A stretch of 64,000 nt of DNA from an uncultured Alsobacter sp. (GCF_945952055.1 NZ_CAMFHB010000013.1:1-64000), one strand, 5' to 3'; positions 46,268 to 55,288 are shown, numbered from the stretch's first letter. The notes: generated by a model from the letters alone, not told the origin. Made by a program: numbers and translations.

Positions 46268-46576
46268 ATGACCCTCGACGACTTCTCGGCAACGCTCTCG
46301 GACGGTCGCCCGCCCATTTCGCTGTCTGCGCCCCTCGCGGCCCTGTGGTGGGACGCGAAGGGCGAATGGGATTCAGCCCACGCCTGCGTGATGGACGACA
46401 ACAGCACAGACGCGGCATGGGTTCATGCCTATCTCCACCGCAAGGAAGGCGACGCCTCCAATGCGGCCTACTGGTATCGGCGTGCCGGCAAACCGACCCA
46501 TTCCGGCTCTCTGGCAGAGGAATGGGCCGCCATGACGGCAGCCTTGCTGGCCCGCCTCACTCCGCCGCGATCCTGA
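46268..46576 (+). CDS. Hypothetical Trp-rich small protein
   Basis: A 102-residue soluble protein with many tryptophans and the segments LAALWWDAKGEWDSAHACVMDD and WVHAYLHRKEGDASNAAYWYRRAGKP. These look like one or two TPR-like helical pairs (DAxxAAYWYRRAG is reminiscent of Sel1/TPR ends). I do not have a family name for it. A GGAAG lies about 10 bp upstream of the ATG. Its last 20 bp overlap the end of the RND gene on the other strand. Confidence 0.7.
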   Translation: MTLDDFSATLSDGRPPISLSAPLAALWWDAKGEWDSAHACVMDDNSTDAAWVHAYLHRKEGDASNAAYWYRRAGKPTHSGSLAEEWAAMTAALLARLTPPRS

Positions 46577-49500
46577 AGGGACGCTCGCCCGCGCTGAGCT
46601 GGGCGCCCGTCGCGGTGCCGTCCGGCTGGCCCGGTGCGTCCGGCTCGTCGGCCTTGCCGAGGAACCGGCCGAAGACCCACCGCAGCAGCCGGCTGACGTC
46701 GTCCATCACCAGGAACACGGCCGGCACGAACACCAGCGACAGCAGCGTCGAGACGATCAGGCCGCCGATGACAGCGATCGCCATGGGCGCGCGGAACTCG
46801 CCGCCGTCGCCGAAGGCGAGCGCGCTCGGCAGCATGCCGGCGGCCATGGCGATCGTGGTCATCACGATCGGCCGGGCCCGCTTGCGGCCTGCGTCGATGA
46901 TGGCGTCGGTGCGGCTCACACCCGTCGCGATCTCCTCGATGGCGAAGTCCACGAGCATGATCGCGTTCTTGGTGACGATGCCCATCAGCATCAGCAGGCC
47001 GATCACGACCGGCATGCTGATCGGCTTGCTGGTGATGAGCAGCGCCAGCACCACGCCGCCGAAGGAGAGCGGCAGCGAGAACAGGATGGTGATGGGCTGC
47101 AGGAAGCTGCCGAACAGCAGCACGAGCACGCCGTAGACCATCAGCACGCCGGCACCCATGGCGGTGGCGAAGCCCTGGAACACCTCCTCCATGACCTCGG
47201 CGTCGCCGGAGGTCTGCAGCTTCACGCCGGGCGGAAGGGCCTTGGCGGTCGGCAGGTTCATGACCTCTTCCAGCACCTGGCCCAGCGCGTCGGTGCCGTA
47301 GAGATCGGCCTCCAGCGCGACGCGGCGGGTGCGGTCGTAGCGGTCGATCCCCGACGGACCCTGGCCGTAGCCGACGGACGCGACGACGGCGAGAGGCACG
47401 GATCCGCCGCGGGCGGTGGGCACCTTCAGCGCCTCCAGGATGCTGCGATCCGACCGCGAGCGCTCGTCGAGCTGCACGCGGATGGGCACCTGCCGGTCAC
47501 CGACGTTGAACTTGGCGAGGTTGGCCCCGACGTCGCCGATGGTGGCGACGCGCACCGTTTCGGCGATCGCGTCGGTGGACACGCCGAGGTCGGCGGCGAG
47601 GTCGTTGCGCGGCTCGATCCGGATCTCGGGCCGCTCCAGCGCCGCGGTGGACACCACGCCCTGCAGCGTCGGCATGCGGCGCATTTCGCTCTGCAGGCGA
47701 GCCGCGACGTCGGCCACGACCTTGGGATCCTCGCCCGTGACGAGCAGCGACAGGCCGCGCTGGCCGTTCTCGTTGAGGAGCCAGGAGCGGATGTCCGGGA
47801 TCTGCGCGATGTCGGCCAGGACGGCGCGCTCGAGCGCCTTCTGGTTCATGGTGCGCTTGTCCTTGCGGACGTAGTTCACCACCAGCGTGGCCTTGCGGAC
47901 CTCGGCGCCGCCGCCCAGAACCTGGCCGCCGTTGACGAAGACGCTGGTCACCTCCGGGCGCTCGCGCAGCTTGGCGACGATGCGGTCGGTCAGGGCGCGG
48001 GTGTCGTCGAGGCGGGCGCCGGGGGCGAGTTCCACCACGAAGAGCGAACGGCCGGTGTCCTCGCCCGGCAGGAAGCCGGAGGGCAGCAGCCGCGTGCTGT
48101 AGACGGACGCGCCGAAGAAGGCGAGGCCCAGCAGCACGGTGAGGAAGCGGTGGCGCGCGGACCAGCCGACGAGGCGGGTGTAGGCCCGCATCACGAAGCC
48201 GTCGGTCGGCGGCTCGTGATGATGCGAGCGCATCAGGTAGGCCGCCATCATGGGTGTGATCAGGCGCGCCACCAGCAGCGAGAACAGGACGGCCACCGCG
48301 ACGGTCAGGCCGAACTGCTTGAAGTACTGGCCGGCGATTCCGCCCATGAAGCTCACCGGCGCGAAGACGGCGACGATGGTGAGGGTGATCGCCATCACCG
48401 CCAGGCCGATCTCGTCGGCGGCCTCGATGGCGGCGCGGTAGGCCGACTTGCCCATGCGCATGTGGCGCACGATGTTCTCGATCTCGACGATGGCGTCGTC
48501 GACGAGGATGCCGGTCACCAGCGTGATCGCGAGAAGGCTCACGAGGTTGAGCGAGAATCCCATGGCGCTGATGGCCCAGAAGGCCGGGATCACCGACAGG
48601 GGCAGGGCGACGGCCGAGATCAGCGTGGCGCGGAGGTCGCGCAGGAAGATGAACACCACGATGATCGCCAGGATGGCGCCCTCGATGAGGGTGTCCATGG
48701 CGGATTCGTAGTTGCCGACCGTGTAGGTGACGTAGCTGTCGATGAGCTTCAGCTCGACGTCCGGGCGCTTCTCGGCCAGCTGGGCGACGCGCTTGGCGAC
48801 CAGTTCGGCCACGGTGGCGTCGCTCGCGCCGCGCGCCCTGGAAATCGAGAAGCCGACGACCGGCTGCCCGTCGAAGCGCGCGAAGGTGCGGGCCTCGGCG
48901 GCGCCATCGGTGACCGTGCCGAGATCGTCCAGGCGGACCTTGCGCCCTCCGGACAGCGAGATCGAGGTGGCCGCGAGATCCTCGATGCTCGTGGTGCCCG
49001 CGAGCGTGCGGATGGACTGCTCGCGGCTGCCGATCTCGCCGCGTCCGCCGGCGAGGTCGACATGCGTCGCCCGCAACTGCCGGTTCACGTCGGCGGCGGT
49101 GATGCCGAAGGAGAGCAGGCGATCGGGATCGAGCGACACCCGGATCTCGCGGTCGACGCCGCCGATGCGGTCGACCTTGGACACGCCCTTCACCGACTGC
49201 AGGTCGCGGGCGACCACGTCGTCCACGTACCAGGACAGTTCTTCCGGCGAGAGCGTCGGCGCGCGCGCCGCGTAGGTGACGATCGGCAGGCCGGCGATGT
49301 CGATGCGCTGGGTGATCGGCTCGTCGATGGTGCGCGGCAGGTCGGCGCGGATGCGCGCGATGGCGTCCTTCACGTCGTTCAGGGCACGGTCGCTGTTCAC
49401 CTCGAGCCGGAACTCGATGGTCGTCACGGAGCTGCCGTCCGTGATGGCGGAGACGACGTGCTTCACGCCCGAGATGCCGGAGACGGCGTTCTCGACCTTC

Positions 49501-49700
49501 TTGGTGACCTGCGTCTCGAGCTCGGCCGGCGCCGCGCCCGACTGGGTGACGGTGACGGAGACGAGCGGCAGGTCGATGTTGGGGAAGCGCGTGATGGGCA
49601 GGCCCTTGAAGCTCACGAGCCCCAGGACGCACAGCACCATGAAGAGCACGATCGAGGGGATCGGCTTGCGGATGGACCAGGCGGAGACGTTGAGAGCCAT
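46557..49700 (-). CDS. RND-family multidrug efflux permease (AcrB/MexB-like)
   Basis: Inner-membrane proton-driven pump of a tripartite efflux system. The 1047-residue protein has the family start NVSAWSIRKPIPSIVLFMVLCVLGLVSF and twelve transmembrane helices in two repeats. Each repeat carries a large periplasmic porter loop (about 35-340 and 560-870), and proton-relay acidic residues lie in helix 4 (GILVDDAIVEIENIVRH). It also has SxxVxxIPAFW-like and LMLMGIVTKNAIMLVDFAIE signatures. The substrate range is unknown. Its ATG overlaps the adaptor stop codon (TGATG). No outer-membrane channel gene is adjacent. Confidence 0.95.
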   Translation of the reverse strand: MALNVSAWSIRKPIPSIVLFMVLCVLGLVSFKGLPITRFPNIDLPLVSVTVTQSGAAPAELETQVTKKVENAVSGISGVKHVVSAITDGSSVTTIEFRLEVNSDRALNDVKDAIARIRADLPRTIDEPITQRIDIAGLPIVTYAARAPTLSPEELSWYVDDVVARDLQSVKGVSKVDRIGGVDREIRVSLDPDRLLSFGITAADVNRQLRATHVDLAGGRGEIGSREQSIRTLAGTTSIEDLAATSISLSGGRKVRLDDLGTVTDGAAEARTFARFDGQPVVGFSISRARGASDATVAELVAKRVAQLAEKRPDVELKLIDSYVTYTVGNYESAMDTLIEGAILAIIVVFIFLRDLRATLISAVALPLSVIPAFWAISAMGFSLNLVSLLAITLVTGILVDDAIVEIENIVRHMRMGKSAYRAAIEAADEIGLAVMAITLTIVAVFAPVSFMGGIAGQYFKQFGLTVAVAVLFSLLVARLITPMMAAYLMRSHHHEPPTDGFVMRAYTRLVGWSARHRFLTVLLGLAFFGASVYSTRLLPSGFLPGEDTGRSLFVVELAPGARLDDTRALTDRIVAKLRERPEVTSVFVNGGQVLGGGAEVRKATLVVNYVRKDKRTMNQKALERAVLADIAQIPDIRSWLLNENGQRGLSLLVTGEDPKVVADVAARLQSEMRRMPTLQGVVSTAALERPEIRIEPRNDLAADLGVSTDAIAETVRVATIGDVGANLAKFNVGDRQVPIRVQLDERSRSDRSILEALKVPTARGGSVPLAVVASVGYGQGPSGIDRYDRTRRVALEADLYGTDALGQVLEEVMNLPTAKALPPGVKLQTSGDAEVMEEVFQGFATAMGAGVLMVYGVLVLLFGSFLQPITILFSLPLSFGGVVLALLITSKPISMPVVIGLLMLMGIVTKNAIMLVDFAIEEIATGVSRTDAIIDAGRKRARPIVMTTIAMAAGMLPSALAFGDGGEFRAPMAIAVIGGLIVSTLLSLVFVPAVFLVMDDVSRLLRWVFGRFLGKADEPDAPGQPDGTATGAQLSAGERPFRIAAE

Positions 49701-50893
49701 CACCGAACTCCCGTCGCGGACGCCGGCACGACCGGCCGGACGGCGTCGCCGTCGCGCAGGAACGCTCCCGCCCTGGCGATCACCTCGTCGCCCTGGGCGA
49801 CCCCTTCGAGAATCTCGGTCCAGCCGTCGGCGACGATGCCGGTGCGCACGAGGCGCTCCTCGATCTTGCCGTCGCGCACGAGCTGCACGCGCTGCCGGCC
49901 GTTGTCGGCGAAAAGCACGGCCGGCGAGGGCACGGCCAGGCCGGAGCGGCTGGCCACGGTCACCACGGCGCGGGCGAAGGCACCGACGCGCAGCGCCGGG
50001 TCCGCGGGCAGGGACACCCGGACCTTGCCCAAACGCGTGGTGCTGTCGACCTCGGCCGGCAACAGCCGGATCCGGCCTTCGACGGCCTTGCCGCCGGCGG
50101 GAGTGACCGTCACGGCGTTGCCCACCGCGAGGCGGGTGAGCTGCGTTTCCAGGACGTCGGCCTCCAGCTCGACCTCGCCGTTGGCGATGATCCGGAACAT
50201 CGGATCGCCGCCGAGCGAGGCCATGGCGCCCACCTTGACGGTGCGCCGGCTGATCACGCCGGCGACCGGTGCGCGGATCTCGGTGCGCGCCAGCTTCACC
50301 ATAAGCTCACGGCGCTGGGCTTCGGCGGAGGCCTTGTCGGCCTGCGCGATGGCCAGGCCGCTGCGCGAGGCGGCGAGGCGGGCGTCCGCGGTGCGCCACG
50401 CGGCCGTGCGCTGCTCCAGGATCTCCTGCGTGGCGTTGCCGGTCTGCCGGAGGGCCTGGGTCCGGGTCAGCGCCGCCTGCGCCTCGTCGAGAGAGGCTTC
50501 CGCCTGGGGGATCTGGTTGTTGGCCTGGGCGATGGTGGCCGACGCGCGGGCGATCGTCGCATCGTTCTGCGCCACCTGCGCATCGAGGGTGTCGCGGCTC
50601 AGGCGGGCGAGAACCTGCCCGGCTTCTACCTTGTCGCCCTCGTCGGCGAGGAGTTCGACCACCCGGACGCCGTCGATCTCGGCCGAGACCAGGGCCTCCT
50701 GGCGCGCCACGAGGTTGCCCGTGGCGATGAGCCGGTCGGTCATCGGCCGGGGTGCCACCGTGGCGGTGGTGACGGCGGGAACGGACAGGCTGCTCGCGCC
50801 GGCGGCCGGCGCGGCCTCGACGGCACGCGCGGCCGGTGCCGCGCAAAGGGCCATGGCGGTGCAGAGAAGGGAAACGCGGATCACGCTTGTCAC
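49700..50893 (-). CDS. RND efflux periplasmic adaptor (HlyD/AcrA family)
   Basis: Membrane-fusion protein linking the RND pump to an outer-membrane channel. The 397-residue product has a signal peptide (cleavage near ARAVEA, residue 25), split lipoyl halves (ALVSAEIDGVRVVELLADEGDKVEAGQVLARL and IRAPVAGVISRRTVKVGAMAS), a coiled-coil hairpin between (about 95-180), and beta-barrel and membrane-proximal domains. No lipobox cysteine, so it is probably anchored only by its partners. The GTG at 50893 has GAGG 8 bp upstream and overlaps the tetR stop (GTGA). Confidence 0.94.
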   Translation of the reverse strand: MTSVIRVSLLCTAMALCAAPAARAVEAAPAAGASSLSVPAVTTATVAPRPMTDRLIATGNLVARQEALVSAEIDGVRVVELLADEGDKVEAGQVLARLSRDTLDAQVAQNDATIARASATIAQANNQIPQAEASLDEAQAALTRTQALRQTGNATQEILEQRTAAWRTADARLAASRSGLAIAQADKASAEAQRRELMVKLARTEIRAPVAGVISRRTVKVGAMASLGGDPMFRIIANGEVELEADVLETQLTRLAVGNAVTVTPAGGKAVEGRIRLLPAEVDSTTRLGKVRVSLPADPALRVGAFARAVVTVASRSGLAVPSPAVLFADNGRQRVQLVRDGKIEERLVRTGIVADGWTEILEGVAQGDEVIARAGAFLRDGDAVRPVVPASATGVR

Positions 50894-51543
50894 GGGAGAG
50901 CCTCGGGACGGTCGGGGGAGGGGATGCCTGCGGTCGCGGTCGGGATCAGCCCGGCGAAGACGGCGCGGAAGATGGTCATGGCCATCGCCAGTTCGCGTTC
51001 GCCGTCGAAGCCGGGTTCCAGCGCGCGACGTTTGACCAGCCCGTCGGCGATGGTGAGCATCATCTGGGCGGCCATGTCGACGTCGGTCGACGGGGAGATC
51101 ATTCCCGCGGCCTTGGCGGCCGAGAACAGCATGCGCATGCCGTTGTGGACCTCGCCGTCGAACGCGCGACACATGGCCGCGATGTTCGGGTTGCGGCTGG
51201 CCTCGGACCAGATCTCGACCACGAGGATGGCTTTTTCGCGGGGCTCCTCGATGAGGTGCTTGCGGCCCACGGCCTCGAACGCGGTCAGGAAGTCGGTGGC
51301 CGTGCCCATCGCGGCGAAGTCCGCCGTGAGCATCTCGCGGTCACGCTCGGCGAGCCCGGACACGATCGCCTCCTTGGAGGCGAAGTAGCGGTAGAGGTTG
51401 CCGGCGCTCATGCCGGCTTCCGCCGCCACGTCCTGCATCGTGCTGCGGTGGAAGCCGCTGCGCACGAAGCAGCGCTCGGCTGCTTCCAGGATGTGGTCGC
51501 GGCGCTGGCGCGCGGCCTCGGGAGATCGATGTTGGACGGACAT
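50890..51543 (-). CDS. TetR-family transcriptional regulator of the efflux operon
   Basis: A 217-residue repressor-type regulator. The DNA-binding domain reads RQRRDHILEAAERCFVRSGFHRSTMQDVAAEAGMSAGNLYRYFASKEAIV (residues 12-61), the classic TetR helix-turn-helix. The C-terminal domain is helical and would bind an inducer. First gene of the tetR-adaptor-RND operon, with both downstream junctions overlapping. A perfect palindrome 12 bp upstream of its ATG, overlapping a good promoter, strongly suggests autorepression and so control of the whole operon. The longer frame to 51603 would include the operator and is rejected. Confidence 0.94.
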   Translation of the reverse strand: MSVQHRSPEAARQRRDHILEAAERCFVRSGFHRSTMQDVAAEAGMSAGNLYRYFASKEAIVSGLAERDREMLTADFAAMGTATDFLTAFEAVGRKHLIEEPREKAILVVEIWSEASRNPNIAAMCRAFDGEVHNGMRMLFSAAKAAGMISPSTDVDMAAQMMLTIADGLVKRRALEPGFDGERELAMAMTIFRAVFAGLIPTATAGIPSPDRPEALP

Positions 51544-51554
51544 GCGGCCCAGGA

Positions 51555-51578
51555 ATGAGAATGAACGTTCATTCTCAT
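51555..51578. promoter_or_regulatory. TetR operator, perfect 24-bp palindrome
   Basis: Each half-site is ATGAGAATGAAC or its exact reverse complement, with no central gap. It lies 12 bp upstream of the tetR ATG and overlaps the -10 box of the minus-strand promoter by 3 bp, the position expected for autorepression by the TetR protein. Confidence 0.85.
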
Positions 51579-51603
51579 ATGGGCGGGTGGCAACATTCGT
51601 CAA
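51576..51603 (-). promoter_or_regulatory. Promoter of the tetR-adaptor-RND operon
   Basis: On the minus strand, TTGACG (51603-51598), a 16-bp spacer and CATATG (51581-51576) form a sigma70-type promoter. The start point would fall inside the palindromic operator, so bound repressor would block RNA polymerase. Confidence 0.65.
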
Positions 51604-51630
51604 GGGCTACGTGTTCGCCCTGGGCGCGGA

Positions 51631-52782
51631 TCACCGCGCGGGGGCGCGTCGGCCGATGGAGTAGGACAGCACGCCGATGGCGAAGAGCACAGGCACGGCG
51701 CCATAGGCGGCCTCCATGCCGAAGCGGTCGGCCAGGGCGCCCAGGACGAGCGGCGACAGGATGATCGCGAGGCCCGACCCCAGCGGCGCCCGCGACGCGG
51801 CGACGCCCGTGGCCGGGCCGGCGGCGGCCATCGCGAGGGCGATGCCGGCCGGGTAGAGGTTGGCGAGCCCGAGCCCCGTCACGAAGAGGCCTGTGAAGCT
51901 CAGGAACGGGTTCGTCACCTGCCAGAAGATCATGAAGCCCACGAAGCCGAGGGTCAGCGAGGGGAGCACGAGCCAACCCACGCGGATCTTGCGCAGCAGG
52001 ATCATGCCCACGACGCGGCCGACGATCATGGCGACGGAGAACACCGCGGTGGAGAGGATCGCCGTCTCGCGCGAGAGGCCCTTGGCCGTCTCCAGGTAGG
52101 ACGAACTCCAGATCAGCACCGCGAATTCGCAGGCCACGTTGACGCAGAGCAGGGTCCAGAAGGCCCAGTAGCCGCGGGGCAGGCGGGCGGATCCGGCCGA
52201 CGCCGTGACCGTGGGTGGCGGGCAGCGGGCCTTCATGAAGGCCAGGGCATAGGCGGCGAGCGCCAGCCATCCCACGAGCCCGGCCCACCGCCATCCGCCG
52301 ACCAGCACGAAGGCCCAGACGAGGATCGGCGCCAGCAGGGCGCCGACATAGGCCACCGCGTTCTGCTCGGCCAAGGCGAAGCCGCGGTTTTCGCCGTGCA
52401 CTTCGGACAGAACGGCCGGGACGGCGATGACCATCATCGTCCCGAACACGCCCATCAGGCCGCAACTCGCGATGCTGACCGCTGCGGTCGGGGCGATGGC
52501 CAGGCACGTCAGCCCGACCGCCATGCCGAGGAAGCCGACCCAGATCGTCCCGTCCCGGCCGATGAGGCGAACCAGCCGCTCACCCACGAGCCCGCAGACG
52601 ATCATGCCGATGGCGAAGGCGCTCGTGTGGAGCGCGGCCTCGGCGTAGCTCAGGCCGAGCGCATCGCGCAGGTGCGGCATCAGCGGCCCGATGAAGCCCA
52701 GCTGCATGGCGAAGGCGCCCGTCGCGGCATAGACCGCGAAGGTCACGCGATCGCGGACGAAGGGGAGGGGCTGGCGCGACAT
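51631..52782 (-). CDS. MFS transporter
   Basis: A 383-residue major facilitator superfamily protein with about twelve hydrophobic helices. Its first half has VYAATGAFAMQLGFIGPLMPHLRDALGLSYAEAALHTSAFAIGMIVCGLVGERLVRLIGRDGTIW, and the GERLVRLIGR loop between helices 2 and 3 corresponds to MFS motif A. The substrate is unknown; CynX/YbfB-like sugar or anion transporters are the nearest in feel, but this is weak. It lies between bioY (terminator between) and the tetR operator, on the same strand. Confidence 0.88.
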   Translation of the reverse strand: MSRQPLPFVRDRVTFAVYAATGAFAMQLGFIGPLMPHLRDALGLSYAEAALHTSAFAIGMIVCGLVGERLVRLIGRDGTIWVGFLGMAVGLTCLAIAPTAAVSIASCGLMGVFGTMMVIAVPAVLSEVHGENRGFALAEQNAVAYVGALLAPILVWAFVLVGGWRWAGLVGWLALAAYALAFMKARCPPPTVTASAGSARLPRGYWAFWTLLCVNVACEFAVLIWSSSYLETAKGLSRETAILSTAVFSVAMIVGRVVGMILLRKIRVGWLVLPSLTLGFVGFMIFWQVTNPFLSFTGLFVTGLGLANLYPAGIALAMAAAGPATGVAASRAPLGSGLAIILSPLVLGALADRFGMEAAYGAVPVLFAIGVLSYSIGRRAPAR

Positions 52783-52799
52783 CGGTGCCTGAAAAGAAG

Positions 52800-52823
52800 A
52801 ACGGCGCCCTCGCGGACGCCGTT
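52800..52823 (-). terminator. Intrinsic terminator of bioY
   Basis: On the minus strand, a 10-bp stem with one G-U wobble and a GCGA tetraloop is followed by CTTCTTTTC. It lies 25 bp after the bioY stop codon and 17 bp before the MFS start codon. Confidence 0.7.
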
Positions 52824-52848
52824 TGCCGATCTGATCTGCGAAGGGCGA

Positions 52849-53448
52849 TCAGGCCTGGCGGCGGTCCACCAGGTTCCAGACGGCCGGAACCAGGGCGGTG
52901 CCCAGCAGCGTCTTCAGCAGGGTCGCCGCGAAGAACGGGGCGACGCCGCCCATCCAGGCCGGGCCCGTGCCGATGAGGGTGGCGAGCCAGGCAAAGCCGC
53001 ACACGAAGATCGCGACATGGCCGATGGTCATGGCGGCGAACATGCCCACGATCGAGCGGCCGAAGCCGCTTTCCGCGATCACGCCGGAGATCCAGGCGCC
53101 GGCCACGAAGCCAAGGAGGAAGCCGCCGGTCGGGCCCATCATGTAGGCGAGCCCGATGCCGCGCTCGGGCGTGTCGGCGAAGACGGGCAGCCCGAGAGCC
53201 CCTTCCAGGAGGTAGAGGGCCACGGTGGCCGCGCCGAGGCGCGAGCCGTAGGCCGCGCCGATCGCCAGGACGACCAGGGTCTGCATCGTCATCGGCACCG
53301 GGTAGAACGGCACCTTGAGCTTGGCCGAGAGCGTCAGGAGCAGGGTGCCGGCGAAGGCCAGCACGATCATCCGGATCACGCCAGCCGTATCGCCGCGCGA
53401 CGGCCAGAGGGCGGAGGCGATGGTGGTGGGCATGGGCTGGGAAGCCAT
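52849..53448 (-). CDS. bioY: Biotin transporter BioY
   Basis: Substrate-binding membrane component (S protein) of biotin uptake, working alone or with ECF ATPase/transmembrane modules. The 199-residue product has six helices with the family signatures KLKVPFYPVPMTMQTLVVLAIGAAYGSRLGAATVALYLLEGALGLPVFA and GPTGGFLLGFVAGAWISG. No bioM/bioN are adjacent, so it is a solo or shared-ECF type. The ATG at 53448 begins MASQPMPTTIAS; an ATG at 53436 is also possible. A weak BioR-like box lies about 60 bp upstream. Confidence 0.95.
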   Translation of the reverse strand: MASQPMPTTIASALWPSRGDTAGVIRMIVLAFAGTLLLTLSAKLKVPFYPVPMTMQTLVVLAIGAAYGSRLGAATVALYLLEGALGLPVFADTPERGIGLAYMMGPTGGFLLGFVAGAWISGVIAESGFGRSIVGMFAAMTIGHVAIFVCGFAWLATLIGTGPAWMGGVAPFFAATLLKTLLGTALVPAVWNLVDRRQA

Positions 53449-53599
53449 CGGACGTCCTTCATTGCGCAGGCCGGGCCGCAGCGCGGACCGAGGAAACTCG
53501 ACCCGTGCTCTATAGCTTTTCCCTGGCCCGCCCCACAAGGGCGCGCAGGCCCGACAAAAGACGGTTTGCCTGTGCATTCCGAGCATGCGACGAGGGACG

Positions 53600-54511
53600 A
53601 TGAGCGAGCCCATTCCCTTCGACACCACGTTCGACGATCCCCCCGGCGAGCTGCGGGCCCTGAGCCCGCTCGTGCGACGCATGGTGGCGGGGAACAAGAG
53701 CCCGTTCACGTTCACGGGCACCTGCACCTACGTCGTGGGCCGCGGCGACGTCGCGGTGATCGATCCGGGCCCTGCCGACCAGCGTCACATCGACACGCTG
53801 GCGGCCGCCCTCGCCGGCGAGCGCGTGTCGGCCATCGTGGTCACCCACACCCACCGGGACCATTCGCCGGGGGCCCGCCTCCTGTCGGCGCTCACGGGCG
53901 CGCCGATCGTGGGATGCGGTCCGCACGTGTCGTTCCGGCCCCGCTGGGACGAGGAAGCCCCGGGTCTCGACGCGGCCGGCGACCGCGAGCACGCCCCGGC
54001 GCGCATCCTGGCCGAGGGGGACAGCGTGGAGGGCGACGGCTGGTCACTGGTGGCGGTCGACACCCCCGGTCATTCGGCGAATCACCTGGCCTTCGCGCTG
54101 CCGCAGGAGCGGGCGCTGTTCTCGGGCGACCACGTGATGGCGTGGTCGACGACCATCGTGGCCCCGCCCGACGGCGCCATGGCCCCCTACATGGCCTCGC
54201 TGCAGAAGCTGATGGACCGCGACGACGTGGTCTACTGGCCGGGCCACGGCGGCCCCGTCACCCAGCCGAACCGTTTCGTGCGGGCCCTCATGGGCCACCG
54301 GCGGCAGCGCGAGGCGTCGATCCTCGACCGGATCAAGGCGGGCGACGAGACCATTCCCGCGATCGTCGAGCGGATCTACGAGGGCCTGTCGCCGGCGCTG
54401 CGCGGTGCCGCGGCGCTGTCCGTGTTCGCCCACATCGAGGACCTCGTCGGGCGCGGCGCGGTGGTGTGCGAGGGGCCGCCCCTGCTCGACACCCGCTACC
54501 GGGCTGCCTGA
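53600..54511 (+). CDS. Metallo-beta-lactamase-fold hydrolase (LACTB2-like)
   Basis: A 303-residue MBL-fold protein. The zinc motif is THTHRDHSPG (H83, H85, D87, H88), with further ligands in DTPGHSANHLAF, FSGDHVMAW and the late WPGHGGPV. A C-terminal winged-helix-like segment (EASILDRIKAGDETIPAIVERIYEGL onward) is typical of LACTB2-type hydrolases, some of which are endoribonucleases. The activity here is not determinable. The start ATG 53600 has GAGG 5 bp upstream; an ATG at 53585 would add five residues. It ends immediately against the DUF1499 gene, tail to tail. Confidence 0.9.
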   Translation: MSEPIPFDTTFDDPPGELRALSPLVRRMVAGNKSPFTFTGTCTYVVGRGDVAVIDPGPADQRHIDTLAAALAGERVSAIVVTHTHRDHSPGARLLSALTGAPIVGCGPHVSFRPRWDEEAPGLDAAGDREHAPARILAEGDSVEGDGWSLVAVDTPGHSANHLAFALPQERALFSGDHVMAWSTTIVAPPDGAMAPYMASLQKLMDRDDVVYWPGHGGPVTQPNRFVRALMGHRRQREASILDRIKAGDETIPAIVERIYEGLSPALRGAAALSVFAHIEDLVGRGAVVCEGPPLLDTRYRAA

Positions 54512-55288
54512 TCAGCGGTCCTCGGCCAGTTCCTGCAAGGTCTGCAGGAAGGACTGGATGCGGCGTGCGTTCGACCCGAAGTCGTGCGTGCCGATGCGGG
54601 AGGCCGAGCGCACGTCCACCCGCGCGCCGACCGCTGTCGGCCGGATGCGGATGGTGATGTCGTCGGGGAACCGCATGATCAGCGACCGGTCGATCGCCTC
54701 GAGGCGGCCCACGCCCGTCCGCCCGCCCGGAGAGGCCGATTCGTAGACGAGCCAGCCGCGCTGGGCCGCAGCCTTCTGCACCAGGGCATAGACCTCGGAC
54801 GGCTGCATCTCCAGCGTGAGCGGGGCGATCCCCGGATAGGCCTGGCTCTGCTCCGCCCGGCTCTGGGGCGTGCGTTCCGGCGGCGTGCGCCCGTTGCGCA
54901 GTTCCAGCGCCCTGCGCGACCGCGAGAAGGCCGGCGGCTCGTTGAGGTCGGTCGAGATGTCGGTCAGGCGCGGCAGCCGCAGCGCCTGCACGGCCAGGAA
55001 GCAGGGGTAGGCGAGCAGGGCGGTGGCCAGGAACAGGCCCGCCGCTGCCGCGCCGAAGCCCGGCCGCCCCTCGTTCCAGATGGCGACGAACCCCGAGACC
55101 GCCAGCACGACGGCCGTGACGGCCATGAACAGCCCGGCCCCCAGGACGGCCAGGGCGGCCGCGACCTCGATCCTGTCGAGTCGGGCCAGCAGGACGGCGA
55201 TGCCGACGACGAGCACCGCGAACCACGCCAGCCGGCGGCTCCAGCCGGCAGCGAGCGAGGGCGGCATTTCGACGACGAGTCGGCGCAT
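54512..55288 (-). CDS. DUF1499 membrane protein
   Basis: A 258-residue protein. The N-terminal third holds three or four hydrophobic helices (WFAVLVVGIAVLLARL; LGAGLFMAVTAVVLAVSGFVAIW; GLFLATALLAYPCFLAVQAL). The C-terminal DUF1499 domain follows (AYPGIAPLTLEMQPSEVYALVQKAAAQRGW, then SLIMRFPDDITIRIRPTAVGARVDVRSASRIGTHDFGSNARRI), a beta-rich fold of unknown function. Its stop codon abuts that of the MBL gene. The divergent neighbour is the LacI-family regulator, 101 bp away. Confidence 0.88.
   Translation of the reverse strand: MRRLVVEMPPSLAAGWSRRLAWFAVLVVGIAVLLARLDRIEVAAALAVLGAGLFMAVTAVVLAVSGFVAIWNEGRPGFGAAAAGLFLATALLAYPCFLAVQALRLPRLTDISTDLNEPPAFSRSRRALELRNGRTPPERTPQSRAEQSQAYPGIAPLTLEMQPSEVYALVQKAAAQRGWLVYESASPGGRTGVGRLEAIDRSLIMRFPDDITIRIRPTAVGARVDVRSASRIGTHDFGSNARRIQSFLQTLQELAEDR

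Noticed and set aside
48150-51035. 961-codon plus-strand open frame opposite the RND and adaptor genes
   Set aside because: Antisense shadow; composition shifts abruptly and matches no protein family.
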